Of a DNA stretch of 64,000 nt, positions 23,336-34,560 are shown piece after piece (position 1 is the stretch's first letter; each line of letters starts with the position of its first letter). The notes beneath the pieces were generated by a model. That model was not told the DNA's origin and did no database searches. It was given only the letters and a program-made list of their open reading frames with translations. Source of the stretch: Rapana venosa (Eukaryota; Mollusca; Gastropoda; Neogastropoda; Muricidae); contig CM054145.1 in NCBI GenBank assembly GCA_028751875.1, positions 49,850,811-49,914,810 on the forward strand. Direction: 5' to 3'. A program made the position numbers and the translations under genes.

Positions 23336-25084
23336 GGGGGGGCAAAATACCCTTTAAAAAGGAAATGCCTTTAAATTGCCCATTTCCTTTTAAAAAATTT
23401 TTTTTTTCTTCCCTTTTAAAACCGATTGCCCCCCACCCCCCTTTTTCATTTTTCCCCTTGACTCCCCCCCCATTCCCCTTTCCTTTTCCCCCCTTTTCCC
23501 CCCTTCCCCCCCTTCCCTAACCCCCCCTTCCGGGGGTTCCCCCCCCTTTTAAATTCCTGGGTTTGCCCCCAAAAGCAAAAACCCCCCAAAAAAATGGGTT
23601 TTTTCCTTAAAAGTTGTGTAATAATGAACAAACCCAAAGCCTTTTTAAAAAATTTTTTCCAAAACCAAACACCCCTTTTCCCCCCAAACCAAACCCGGGG
23701 TGGAGGGGTTTTTGCCCCCATTTTACTCCTTTAAGAAAAGGAAAAAAAGTTTAATTACCTTTTTTTAGGGAGGAAAATTTAAAATTTTAATAAGACCCCT
23801 TTTTAAAAATCAACAAAATTTTTAAATATGTTGGGTTTTTGTTTTGGAAAAAAAGGACCGAGGTATTTAAAAGAATTTTTCAACCAAAAATTTTTAAAAA
23901 GTTGGGGGTTTTAAACGGGCCAAATTACTCCCCCCCTGAAGTTTAAAAAATTGGAGAATAAGGGGGTAACCAAGCAAAATTTTCTCCACAAATTGGGTCC
24001 GAAAAATTTGTTGGGGTTAACCTGTTTTTAAAAACCCCAAAAAGGGGGGGCTTTAGTAGGAGGGGGGTCCTGATATTTCTTTATGAAATGAGCCAGATAA
24101 TAAATAATTTTATTTTCTGTGAGAAAAGGGTGAATCCTTTTAAACCTCGTTTCATCAAAACCCGACCAAAACCCTCTTGCTTTTTTCTCCACAAGCACTG
24201 GTTTGTCTTTTGTGTTTATAAAATGTGAGTCAAAAAATATTTTTGTAGAGGGTTGGGGAGGAATTGTGTAGTGGGGTTATGACAAAGTTTGGGTAGGCTA
24301 TATTTAAAAAAAACGTGGAATTTTTTTACTTAAAAAAAAAAATTTCCCCCTTTTTTTGCGGTTAAAAATTGTTTCCCACTCTCCCCCGCAAATTTTTCAG
24401 TTTTGTTCTTTTCTGTCATATTGTCTTGAATGATTTTGATCCATTTCCGAGGCATTACCAAATTTGGGGTTTTTGTTTTATATATGTCAGAGTCTTCCCT
24501 GATGGTCAATTTGCCCTTTTTTAACCCTACAAACATATGCAAAAAGCCCTTTTTTCACTAGCTCTTTCAGTTTACCTAGACAGGGAAGACATTTGTCTTT
24601 CACACTACAACCCCACCCCAAAAGGGGTTGGGGGGGGGGGGGGGGGGGGGGATAATATTAGAAATTTAAAAAAGGGGCTCTATGTAAAAAAAAAAAACAA
24701 AAAACATTTGTCTTTATCGAAAAACTTTCAAACCCGAAAAAAATGGGGCACTCAAAATGCTTTTTGAGTGAAGAAAAAAACATGTGCTTTCATAGCTGTT
24801 TTTTATACCCGCCCCCAAAAATGAACACAAAATTTTGTGCTACTTTAAAAAACCCGTTAAATATATATAATATTTTAAAATTTTTATTATCATTAAGGAG
24901 TTTTAGAATAATCAAAATTTAAAGGGTAAAACGATGAATCTTTTTTTAGCTTTTCCCCAATGGAAAAAAAAAATCAATTTATTAAATGAACCCTGTGTGA
25001 TTTTTTTTTGGCGGGTTTTCCCCATACCATACCCAAAAATACCCCCGTGGCAGGGGTGAAAAGGGAAAAAAGGACCCGTGCATG

Positions 25085-25400
25085 TAAGAAAGGAAGGAAG
25101 GGTTAAGAGAGGGGGAGGAGGGGGAAAGAAAAACCCAAACCCGAAAAAAAAGTCTGGTAGTATTTGGGAAACCCGAAAAAAAAATTAGTTTTAAAGAAGG
25201 GGGTTACAGAAAGAAAAAAAAAAAAGGAGAGGGAAAGAATAAGAGGGAAAAGAGACACGAATCCAGAAAAAGGGGGGCATAGAGGGAAGAAACTAGTAGG
25301 AGAAGAAGAAACGGACTTGAGGGATAGAAAGACAACAACCACCCCCAAAAAACAAGCCAGGCGGACAGACAGAAAGAACAGTTACAAGTGAACCATGTAT
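25085..25400 (+). repeat. Smeared GA-rich simple repeat
   Basis: Purine-rich on the + strand with recurrent AGAAAGA/GAGAGGG. It resembles the clean GA microsatellites at 52.6 and 60.3 kb after homopolymer smearing. Confidence 0.45.
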
Positions 25401-27199
25401 TTCAAAGAACTAAGAAGCCCAAAGTATGTGAGGGCAAAAAATGAAAAATCAAAATGCAGCCAAAAATAAAACAAAAAAACTTTTAAAAAAAAATTTTTAA
25501 AAAAAAAATTGTCATCCAAATTTAATTTTATTCAAAAAAGGAAGGGGGGGAGTGTGGTGTTAAGTTAGAGAGAGACACGCAAAACCCCAAAACAACGCAC
25601 GCAAAAAAATCCTTTCGCCACGTTTTTAATTTTTTTCCGCCCTTTTTTGCAAGGTTTAGGCCATTGTGGGGCCGGTTTGGGAAAAAGGGTGACAAAATTG
25701 ACCCAAACTTGGATTTCACCCTGGGGACTGGAAGGGAAAAAAAAACCCTAATTTCTTTTTTCCCCTTATCCTTTGATATAAGACCCAAATTTAAAAAAAA
25801 AAAAGGGTTTAAAAGAATCAAGCCGAGAGGGGAACACAAAAAAGGCCCGGGGCCCCCGATTGGGAAAACAGAACCCAAAACAAAGGAAAAAAAGTACTGA
25901 ATTTTTCCCCGGTAAAAAAGTGTTGCGGGTAATTTTTAACCTTTGGGGGGCTCATGCCCCTTTTAGGTAAATTTTTTTTTTCCCCGGCCCAAAGCTCCGG
26001 GGTTTTACCCAAATTTAGTGGATGCAACCCATTTTGCCTTTTAAAAAAATTTTTTTTTAAACCCATCAAAAGGTAGCCATATTTTTCTTTTTGGAGATGG
26101 TGTCTAAAACAGGACCTGTGTGCATTTTCTGGCTTTTTTTTCCCCCTCATTCATTCCCCTGGAAACAATGGGGCCCACCCCTTCCGATTGGTTGACAGGT
26201 TTTTAACATGTGCCAAAATATTTGGGGTGTTTTTCCCCAAGGGGCCTTTTGGGTTTTTAATCTTCCAAAGGATTTAACTTTTAATACGATTTTTTTTTCA
26301 TTTAAACTGGGGGAAAAAAGGGCAAGGGGTGGGGAAAGGGAAAAGCCAGAACGTCACCGTTTACTTTTTGGGGCAGGGAAAGTTTTTTAAATCATGCCCC
26401 CCCTCCTCCTTTACAGGGGCATGCTTAGTATTTTAGCTAGGTTGGGTTTCTTTCATAGAAAAAAAGGTTTCTTACAGGTTTTGGAAATAGATGGCTAGGG
26501 GGTTTTGGCTGCGCAAATTTTTCCTTTTTCTGGCTTGTGGAAACCCCCAAACGGAAAAATGCCAGGAATTTTAAAAGTAAAGCGCCCCGCGGGCGAATTT
26601 AAAGGGATTTGTTTTTACTCTTCAAAGGGCCTTTTTCTGTTAATTTTGGAGGCACATGAGGGAAGGGAAGCGGTTTTTTGCCCTGCTTAAAAGTTTACAT
26701 AATATATAATAAAAGGAAATTTTTTAGCGATTATCTTTTCAGAGGGCGCCACCACACACCATTTACGGGGAAAAGTGCTGTTGAGGCATACCTCTGAATC
26801 ATGTAATGGGGGCTATTTTTGGGGGGGTCCTTTCTTGCCCTTTTGTTTTTCTTAGGAAATTTTTTTTCAAGGCCCCCTTTAGTGTGGTTTCTGGTCGGAC
26901 TTACCTTTTAAAGGGCCCCCCCCCCATCTCCCCCCCCCAAAAAAAAAACCCCAAAAGCAACCAAACCCCCCCCCCAACCGCCCAAAAAAGCACCCGCAAC
27001 CCAAATTTAGGCCCGCCCCCCCCAAAAAAATTTACTTTTATAATTTAAAACCCAAATTTTAAGACAACAAAACATAGACTGGTTTGAAAAAAGGGTGTAT
27101 TTTTTCCCCCGGGCTTAGCCGTTTCAATTGAATAAAAAAAAAAAATTTTCCACTGAAGACTATTATTTAGCAGATGTTCCCTTCAAGTATAATCTATCG

Positions 27200-27585
27200 G
27201 GCAGCGCCGGGGGTTTACACAGTTCTTTATTTAAACCCAATTTCGCTGGGCGGAAAAAGCAAAGGTGAGGGCCTGTAAAGACCCGTGGCTTTTAAACCCT
27301 GAAATTTCCACTTTACAAACTTAGTCTTTAGTGATCGACTTAAAGACTTTACTGGGGGGCTTGACCCCACGACCCTTTTGTGCTGCAGCCCCCGGGGGGT
27401 GGTTGGCCCTTTTGGGGCCCTTTTCCAAAAGCTGCTGGCCTTTGCCCCCTTGGGCCCAGAGGTGGGGATTATTTTACAAGGCTTCCATATAATCAAAAAT
27501 TTTTGCCCCGTGTCCCAAAAAAGCAAACTGCGCACCCCTCTGCGTTTTTTGGGGTCATCGTCGGGGGCCCCGAGGGGCAAACCCT
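27200..27585 (+). repeat. Dispersed repeat D, smeared copy
   Basis: Matches the clean copy at 58,930-59,285 in order along its whole length: CCACTTTACA, TTAGTCTTTAGTGATCGACT, GGCTTGAC, TGTGCTGCAGCCC, GGTTGGCC, GTGGGGAT, AATCAAA and TTTGGGGTCATCGTC. The differences are mostly longer runs and bases replaced by a neighbour. This copy reveals the error type of the whole block. Confidence 0.85.
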
Positions 27586-27889
27586 AAAGTCAATCAGATT
27601 TGGGCCCCAACTTCATTTAAAAAATTATTAAAAAATACAAACTAAAAAAACGCACCAAGTTTTTTTTTGAGGAAAAAAATTTTTTAAAAAAATTTGTTAA
27701 ACTTTTTACATTTTTTTGGAAGGAGGGAAGAAAAAAATTAAATTTTTTTGTGTGAAGTAGAAACGAAAAGTGGGCAAAACTGAAAAAATGTGTTTGTTTT
27801 AAAATCGAGGGGTGTATTAAAAAAATCATAAAAAAAGGGGACATGAAAAAAACATGACGGGTATTTAAGCAATTAAGGACTTTTTTCAG

Positions 27890-28095
27890 TGTTTCTGTCA
27901 GTATTCCCCCCAGTGGGTCTTGCCGTATAAAAAAACATCCTCCCCAAAATTCTAAGCTAAAAATTTTCCCTTTTCTATCCTCTCTTTTTTCTGCCTTTTC
28001 TTTTTTTTCATGCCCATCCCCTTGTTTATTTTTCCTTCTTGGTCCATTCTTCTGTTGCGGGTTTTTTTTCTTTTTTTGTTTTTTTTCCCGAAAGA
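27890..28095 (+). repeat. Dispersed repeat E, smeared copy
   Basis: Collinear with the clean copies at 32,235-32,455 and 61,795-61,990 (TATCCTCTCTTTT, CTGCCTTTTCTTTT, CTTCTTGGTCCATTCTTCTG). It is the second clean/smeared pair in the window. Confidence 0.7.
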
Positions 28096-29299
28096 TTAGG
28101 GAACAATTCTTTCCCGAGTTTTTGGGCCCGACTTTTTCGGGGCTTTGCAGCGCCCCACCTTAAATTTTCTCTATAAAAGCAAATAGTTGTGTCTGAGGTT
28201 GGAGAAACGAATAAGGTTGTTTGGGTGAATCATTTCAAATGGGAATTTTGCTGATAATTTAAAAACTGAAAAAGTACTGAGAAAAAACCAAGAAAAGAAA
28301 AAATATCAATAAAAAGAATGCAAGATTGGGCCAGTTTTCAAGGAAAATTTAAGATTTTTTAAAAAGGTTTGATTTGAGTTTGGAAAAACTTACTAACTCC
28401 TAAGGTTTTAAGATTGTTGGGAAATTCCATTTTAAGGCAAACCCAAATCAATGAAAAATTTTCGGGGTAATTAAAAAAACCCCTTTTTAGTTTCTAGATC
28501 CCTTCCGTTGGAAATTCCTAAATTTACAAGGTAACATCTAAACCCCCTATACAAAAACAGATAAAAAAACAACAACTTGGGCAGACAAAAAAATTACTTT
28601 AAAACTGTTTTTTTGTTTGTTGGGGTGGTTAGGGGGCTAAAAGGGGTTAGGTTCAGGATCAAATCAAAGGAAAGATGGAGGCCCCCGGGGTGTTGGTGGA
28701 ACAACTTTTTTCTATCAAACAAAAACACCACTGAAAAAAGATAAAAAAAGGTAAACCCCCTATATATCTAACCAGGTACTAATTTTGAAAGGGCCCAAAA
28801 AAGCCCTTATAAAATATTAATAGGTCTTTCATGAAAAGGCGCTCGCAAAAAATGAACCTATTTAATCTTTATTTTTTCATTTTTTTTTGTTTGCTTTTTT
28901 CCCCTTTCTCCCCCAAAAAAAAGGATTAGCAGCCGGACCGAAGAAACCCATTGAAAAAAATGTTTTGCTGTTTATTTGGATTTTTGGCCGGTCCCCTTTT
29001 TTTTTGTTGCCCTGGCTACTTTTCCCGTATTGAAATGCTTGAAGGCTTTTTCCTGTTTGTGCCAACCCCTCATCCCCCTTTTGGTCGGGGGGCTTGGGTG
29101 GCCCGGGCCCCTGAAGTACCGCCCGGGTTTGTCTGGGTGTTTCAGGAGGTTTGGTACAAGGCCGGGTCCACTCCCTTGATGTTGTTATTCCCCCTTTTGC
29201 GTGGTCGTCCCCGCCTTTGCTTTTTTACCTTCCCCTGCAGGATGTCTTTTACGGTTGGTACTTTTTTGGTGGCCAAACTTTAGTTTCTCTTTTCTGCTA

Positions 29300-29799
29300 N
29301 NNNNNNNNNNNNNNNNNNNNNNNNNNNNNNNNNNNNNNNNNNNNNNNNNNNNNNNNNNNNNNNNNNNNNNNNNNNNNNNNNNNNNNNNNNNNNNNNNNNN
29401 NNNNNNNNNNNNNNNNNNNNNNNNNNNNNNNNNNNNNNNNNNNNNNNNNNNNNNNNNNNNNNNNNNNNNNNNNNNNNNNNNNNNNNNNNNNNNNNNNNNN
29501 NNNNNNNNNNNNNNNNNNNNNNNNNNNNNNNNNNNNNNNNNNNNNNNNNNNNNNNNNNNNNNNNNNNNNNNNNNNNNNNNNNNNNNNNNNNNNNNNNNNN
29601 NNNNNNNNNNNNNNNNNNNNNNNNNNNNNNNNNNNNNNNNNNNNNNNNNNNNNNNNNNNNNNNNNNNNNNNNNNNNNNNNNNNNNNNNNNNNNNNNNNNN
29701 NNNNNNNNNNNNNNNNNNNNNNNNNNNNNNNNNNNNNNNNNNNNNNNNNNNNNNNNNNNNNNNNNNNNNNNNNNNNNNNNNNNNNNNNNNNNNNNNNNN
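29300..29799. other. Assembly gap (500 N)
   Basis: Exactly 500 unknown bases, a conventional scaffold spacer, so the true distance is unknown. Confidence 0.99.
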
Positions 29800-29991
29800 T
29801 TTTTTGTTTTTTTGTCTGCAACTGTATTTGTTTCCCTATCAGAATGGCTTTTTTCTAAGAATTTTGCCAGGGACAACTCTCTTGCTGCTGTGGGTTCTTT
29901 TACGTGCGCTGAATAATTTTTGTAACACACGGGACCTCAGTTTATTGTCTCATCCAAAAGACTAGCACCCAGACCACCACTCATGATCTAA
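29800..29991 (-). repeat. SINE family A, first part (split by copy B)
   Basis: Contains the body core ATTTTGCCAGGGACAACTCT and TTTTACGTGCGCTGAA and runs to CACCACTCATGATCTAA. It is continued after the transposon at 31,564. The left side is cut by the gap. Antisense: the tRNA-like head is at the right end of the second part. Confidence 0.8.
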
Positions 29992-31563
29992 CAGGGTTCG
30001 TACAAGTCTTAAGAAGCCCTAAAAGGCCCTGATTTTTGAAGATCCAAAATAAGGCCCCTAAAAAGCCCTAAAAATGAGATGTATTGCCCTGGAAGCCCTA
30101 AAAAGCCCTAAAAATGGGAATCATGAGTGAGAGTTTCTGTTGAAATGTAGATTAAACAAATACACAAAATAAAACTTATGAGAAATGAAAGCAAGAAGGG
30201 TGTCCAAAGATCGTGATATCGCCGATAGAATGCCTGTTGTCTGCTATTCATGTCGCGTCACCTATTTTGTCAAGGGAGGTAATTTGCCTCCATTGAAAGA
30301 GCATATAATATATGCTTTGCTTTCACCAGTTATTTTTTACATGCGAGGGACTACCTACCCCTATGGTATGTCCGTAATTTGTTCAGAAAATGATGCTAAA
30401 CTATGGAACTGCAATTATGAGTCGAAAAAATACCAGTTTTCTGTTAACTGTGCTTAAGTTCTTCTCTACGAGATTTTTCAATTTTAGCACAGCTGTGCTG
30501 TGAATAGCAGGGCCTATTGTTTCTCCTGTGTGCATGCACAGTTTACAAAATGGCAGTCGGTGATACAGTCGCTTGTCAGAATGGGAATACAATAAAACCT
30601 GTAGCCAAATCTGTTCTTTATTTGAGGAGATTATCCCAGATTTCCTGCAGAAGTCATACAGAAACAAATCCAGTTCATAAGGCAAGTCAGAAATGCCAGC
30701 ACTTTACATATTTTCCACTGCTCAACGTGGTGGGTTCATTTGACTTTCTTTAAAATTTGCAACTTATTCAGTTATTGGCAGACTTGATTAAAAAAAACAA
30801 CTATGGGGAGAGGGTGTGGGCATCCTTTTCAAGCCAGTGTTAGGCCTACCACTCGGTCTGCATTGATGATACAGGACTTGTACATGTATTCATAGTGAAG
30901 AGAACTTGCGTCCAGCAACCTCTCTCTCTGTCTGTCTCTCTTGTGGATGCTTGTGTGCGTGCGTACATGTGTGTGTGTTTGCATGTGTGTGTGAATGCCT
31001 GCACGTACGCATGTGTGAGATTGAAATAAAGGAGCAGAATTTGGAAGAGGCACAGTGCTTTTGTGAGGGTATTGTTATTACCAGTTCTAGTACCGGGTAA
31101 CCATCTGCATCTTTGATAAGACAAAGAGACTAGTTCACATCAGATGAAGTTTGAGGGATAGTGTCTTAGTTCACTTTGTTAGTTGTTTGTGAAAAACATC
31201 TTAAAATCCAACACAGTTATTTCAGTTTTCACTTTGCTTGGTATTTCAAGACATGGAGACTTCCATCACACCATGACTTGATGTTTTATTGTGTGAGGAT
31301 TTTAATTCATTGTGGTATCTATGATTGAAAGACATTTTATTCTAGAATTGAAGTTGAATTTGTGTCAATAATCAATATCCAACATGCAGTTTTAGACAAG
31401 GAGACTTTGCTTACATGAGTTTGAAATTGGTTTATCAAAGTAAATGTGTACACAGGGTGATACTTTTATGCCCCGCGGCTAGGCCCTAAATTTGGAAATA
31501 AGGGCCCCTAAAAAGCCCTAAAAAGGCCCTAAATTTTTTCCCACAAAGTCTGTATGAACCCTG
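29992..31563 (+). mobile_element. CAGGG-type TIR transposon, copy B (uninterrupted)
   Basis: Second copy of the 4,800 element, 1,572 bp, flanked by a perfect TCTAA duplication (29,987-29,991 and 31,564-31,568). It lies inside a SINE whose uninterrupted form reads CTCATG-TCTA-TGG in other copies. It shows the empty TTAA site of the element nested in copy A. Compared with A it keeps 18 extra bases (near 30,240) that open a frame. It also contains a GT/CA-rich microsatellite near 30,960-31,020. No transposase domain is recognised, so it is probably non-autonomous. Confidence 0.88.
30185..30457 (+). CDS. Small ORF of unknown function in copy B
   Basis: A 90-codon frame from ATG, MKARRVSKDRDIADRMPVVC, then YSCRVTYFVKGGNLPPLKEH, to a TAA. 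CYSC, then a gap, then H is faintly like the BED/TTF zinc fingers at the N-terminus of hAT transposases, but the second His is missing. In copy A the frame has lost 18 bases and gained a stop. It is either a transposase fragment or chance. Confidence 0.25.
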   Translation: MKARRVSKDRDIADRMPVVCYSCRVTYFVKGGNLPPLKEHIIYALLSPVIFYMRGTTYPYGMSVICSENDAKLWNCNYESKKYQFSVNCA

Positions 31564-31676
31564 TCTAATGGATGGGGGAAAAGTTTCGGGTCCAAACGGG
31601 ATACGAACCACCGCACACTTCCGACCCGGACTTTTTGCTTTCTAGACAGGCGCGTTACCTCTAGACCACCGATCCA
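31564..31676 (-). repeat. SINE family A, second part with tRNA-like head
   Basis: Continues the SINE of 29,800-29,991 after the transposon. The complement ends in GGTGGTCTAGAGGTAACGCG (A-box-like), and a CGGGATACGAACC marks a decayed B box. Confidence 0.75.
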
Positions 31677-31957
31677 TATCCCTCTCATGTTGTATATATA
31701 TTTTTTTATTATTTATTTTTTTATTTAAAAAAAATCTTCCCTATGCTTGCCATACCTGTTATCTTTCTTTCATGTGCCATACTGGTTATTTCCCCTCCAT
31801 TATTATTATATTTTTTTTAACATGTGTGTGTGTGTGTGGTTTCATGTTTATCTCCTCTCTGTATAACCGTGCTGATAATAATAATAATAATGATAATAAT
31901 ATATGGAATTTATATAATCTCCCATGTATGACGCTGATCTCCCTTGCCTGCCTGCAG
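31677..31957 (+). other. Intron/upstream sequence with short repeats
   Basis: Contains (GT)n at about 31,823-31,839. At 31,872-31,912, (ATA)n followed by ATATGGAATTTATA is the inverse of a retroposon tail seen at 63,470-63,535. Then comes the pyrimidine tract and acceptor CCTGCAG for the next exon. Confidence 0.5.
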
Positions 31958-32128
31958 CGGTGAGAGAGGACCGGTCCCCGGGGGGCAAGCATCGGCACAA
32001 GCGTCAGCGGACGGACGACCCCCTGGGTGTGGGGTCCGGGGGGGAGGTGCTGGAGCCCCAGGACTTTCAAGACCCGCTGGTGGACCGGCTGATCGCCGCC
32101 CAGCCTGACCGCGTCCCCAAGGCCGAAG
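31958..32128 (+). CDS. Nuclear receptor exon: hinge and LBD helix 1
   Basis: Between acceptor CCTGCCTGCAG and donor GCCGAAG|GTGGGG the frame reads VREDRSPGGKHRHKRQRTDD, then PLGVGSGG, then FQDPLVDRLIAAQPDRVPKA. Basic residues followed by an amphipathic LVDRLIAAQP are what a receptor hinge and first LBD helix look like (compare the LLVAEP segment of ERR). On its own this would be weak. The call rests on the downstream exons, which are in the same orientation and clearly LBD. It ends with one base of a codon. The frame does not join the next visible exon, so a small exon may lie between. Confidence 0.6.
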
Positions 32129-32234
32129 GTGGGGGGGGGGGGGTGGGGGGGGCCCTGGGAGGGGGCCCTGCATGCTTCAGGGCACACACACGCAGCAGCG
32201 AAAAGGGTCCAGACAGGCCACCACTAACAAGTTT

Positions 32235-32455
32235 TGTGTTATGTATTGAAAAGGATAACCTCCTCGCTGGGGGGGCTGTCAGTATCAATAGCATCCCCAT
32301 CTTTTGGAATTTCTGAAATTCTGAGCTAGGAATTTTACTTTTTTTCTATCCCTCTCTTCCATTCTGCCGTGTTTCTTTTCTTCCTGTCATCTCGTTTTTA
32401 CACCATTTTCTGCCTTCTTGGTCCATTCTCCTGCCTCTTTTTCAGAAAAAAAATT
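32235..32455 (+). repeat. Dispersed repeat E, clean copy
   Basis: Shares CTGTCAGTAT, ATAG-ATCCCCA-CTT-TGGAA and CTTGGTCCATTCTCCTGCCT with 61,795-61,990, and with the inverse at 55,800-56,060. Family unknown; no ends are defined. Confidence 0.75.
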
Positions 32456-32504
32456 AATGATAGGTGAAAAATGAATGACAAGAAGTTGCTGTATAAACAT
32501 TCGG

Positions 32505-32590
32505 CGGAGGAGAAGGAGGAAATGAAGAAGAAGGAAATGAAGAAGAAGGAAATGAAGAAGAAGGAAATGAAGAAGAAGAAGAAAATGATA
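32505..32590 (+). repeat. 15-bp GAAGAAGAAGGAAAT microsatellite
   Basis: About five units of GAAGAAGAAGGAAAT following repeat E. Confidence 0.85.
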
Positions 32591-32635
32591 CAGGAGGTTA
32601 CTATGTTGTTGTGTGTTCCCCTGCTTAACATCCAG

Positions 32636-32775
32636 GGGTCACCCAGAACATGCACTCTGATTCACTCATTCAGTCGTCACGTGCATGCGGTGTTGTACAT
32701 TTTGTCATCTGTTCTCACAGGCATACAATGGCCTACTCTTTTGAAAGGGGGAACAGGTTTTTAATGTGTGCACAA
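32636..32775 (-). repeat. SINE family C fragment
   Basis: TTTTGTCATCTGTTCTCACA and ACAATGGCCTACTCTT match the body seen at 45.5, 51.5 and 53.7 kb. Confidence 0.6.
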
Positions 32776-32799
32776 AATGTTCTGTGTGCATTGTGGCTG

Positions 32800-33643
32800 T
32801 GCATTTGTATGTGTGTGTGCCAGTGTGTGTAAGTGTGTGTGAGTGTGTGTAAGTGTGTTGTGAGTGTGAGTGAGTGTGTGTGAGTGAGTGTGCCACTGTG
32901 TGTGGCACTGTGTGTGTGAGGCCCTGTCAGGGGTTGTATTGTACCCTGGTGTCTCAGCTTTCAACCGCAGCAGAGTTGTGTGTGTGTGTGTGTGTGTGTG
33001 TGTGCCAGTGTGTGTGTGTGAGGCCCTGTCAGGGGTTGTATTGTACACTGGTGTCTCAGCTTTCAACCGCAGCAGAGTTCTGTGTGTGTGTGTGTGAGGC
33101 CCTGTCAGGGGTTGTATTGTACACTGGTGTCTCAGCTTTCAACCACAGCAGAGTTCTCTGTGTGTGTGTGTGTGTGTGAGGCCCTGTCAGGGGTTGTATT
33201 GTACCCTGGTGTCTCAGCTTTCAACCACAGCAGAGTTCTGTGTGTGTGTGTGTGAGGCCCTGTCAGGGATTGTATTGTACCCTGGTGTCTCAGCTTTCAA
33301 CCGCAGCAGAGTTATGTGTGTTTGTGTGTGTGAGGCCCTGTCAGGGGTTGTATTGTACCCTGGTGTCTCAGCTTCCAACCACAGCAGAGTTCTCTGTGTG
33401 TGTGTGTGAGGCCCTGTCAGGGGTTGTATTGTACACTGGTGTCTCAGCTTCCAACCACAGCAGAGTTCTCTGTGTGTGTGTGTGAGGCCCTGTCAGGGGT
33501 TGTATTGTACCCTGGTGTCTCAGCTTTCAACCACAGCAGAGTTCTGTGTGTGTGTGTGTGAGGCCCTGTCAGGGGTTGTATTGTACCCTGGTGTCTCAGC
33601 TTTCAACCACAGCAGAGTTCTCTGATTTTGTGTGTGTGTGTGT

Positions 33644-33681
<38 letters not shown>

Positions 33682-34197
33682 TGTGTGTGTGTGAGGCCCT
33701 GTCAGGGTTGTATTGTACCCTGGTGTCTCAGCTTTCAACCACAGCAGAGTTCTGTGTGTGTGAGGCCCTGTCAGGGGTTGTATTGTACCCTGGTGTCTCA
33801 GCTTTCAACCACAGCAGAGTTCTGTGTGTGTGTATGTGAGGCCCTGTCAGGGGTTGTATTGTACCCTGGTGTCTCAGCTTTCAACCACAGCAGAGTTCTG
33901 TGTGTGTGTGAGGCCCTGTCAGGGGTTGTATTGTACCCTGGTGTCTCAGCTTTCAACCACAGCAGAGTTCTGTGGTGGTGTGTGTGAGGCCTGTCAGGGG
34001 TTGTTTGTACCCTGGTGTGTCAGCTTTCAACCGCAGCAGAGTTCTGTGTGTGTGTATGTGAGGCCCTGTCAGGGGTTGTATTGTACCCTGGTGTGTCAGC
34101 TTTCAACCGCAGCAGAGTTCTGTGTGTGTGTATGTGAGGCCCTGTCAGGGGTTGTATTGTACCCTGGTGTGTCAGCTTTCAATCGCAGCAGAGTTCT
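32800..34197 (+). repeat. SINE-tail minisatellite, ~75-bp unit, 16 copies
   Basis: After a (GT)n lead-in, the unit (GT)n-GAGGCCCTGTCAGGGGTTGT-ATTGTACCCTGGTGTCTCAG-CTTTCAACCACAGCAGAGTT occurs 16 times between 32,917 and 34,197. The unit length varies with the (GT)n part. The last part of the unit is the distal end of SINE family A (compare 62,526-62,575), and the final unit runs straight into a SINE A copy. The array therefore seems to have grown from the SINE's own end. The long open frames across it are artefacts of the repeat. Confidence 0.95.
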
Positions 34198-34560
34198 CTG
34201 CCTGAAGTGCAGCCTTCTTTACCTGGGGAGAGTGTGCCGCCACAAGAGCAACAACCCCCCACCCCCCCCGCCTCCTATAATATTTCTCTCTCTCTGCCTC
34301 ACAGTGTGCGTGTTTCCTTATCAGGTGTGGTCCCCCCCCCCACAACAAAATTTTGCCCCCCCCCCCACGAATTTTGCCCCCCTCCCCCCCCGAATTTTTC
34401 CCGGGCAACTCTCCCCTTCCGGGGGGTTGTTTTAAAGCTTTGAATGCATGTCTCGCATGGCCCCTTGTTTTTCCCTTTCCCCAAAAAGGACTGCCCCCAG
34501 ACCTGCTAGGGTCTGGGGGTGGGGAAAATTTTTTGGGGTTTTAAAGGGGTGGAGCCCTGC
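34165..34560 (-). repeat. SINE family A copy, partly smeared
   Basis: CAGCAGAGTTCTCTGCCTGA, GTGTGCCGCCACAAGAGCAA and GTTTCCTTATCAG match the family. From about 34,330 the same order continues but with C/G/T runs, as in the large smeared block (CCCGGGCAACTCTC for CCAGGGACAACTCTC). Confidence 0.75.

Larger units (their letters stand above)
9750..29299. other. Homopolymer-smeared, low-accuracy assembly block
   Basis: Nearly every base lies in an exaggerated run of A, C, G or T (for example G-runs at 14,531-14,550, 15,447-15,461 and 24,628-24,651). Reading frames break every few dozen bases. Two dispersed repeats have smeared copies here (27.2 and 27.9 kb) and clean copies at 58.9 and 61.8 kb. 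Comparison shows runs lengthened and single bases replaced by their neighbours. The block is therefore real genome with a poor consensus, ending at a 500-N gap. Most apparent short ORFs here should be ignored. It should contain the 3' exons of hnRNP Q and possibly 5' exons of the nuclear receptor. Confidence 0.85.

Noticed and set aside
29151..29965. Frames of 170-250 codons crossing 29,300-29,799
   Set aside because: They consist mostly of unknown bases in the gap. The same applies to the frames crossing 51,001-51,500.
32874..34435. Cys/Val-rich frames of 100-200 codons
   Set aside because: (GT)n plus the 75-bp minisatellite.
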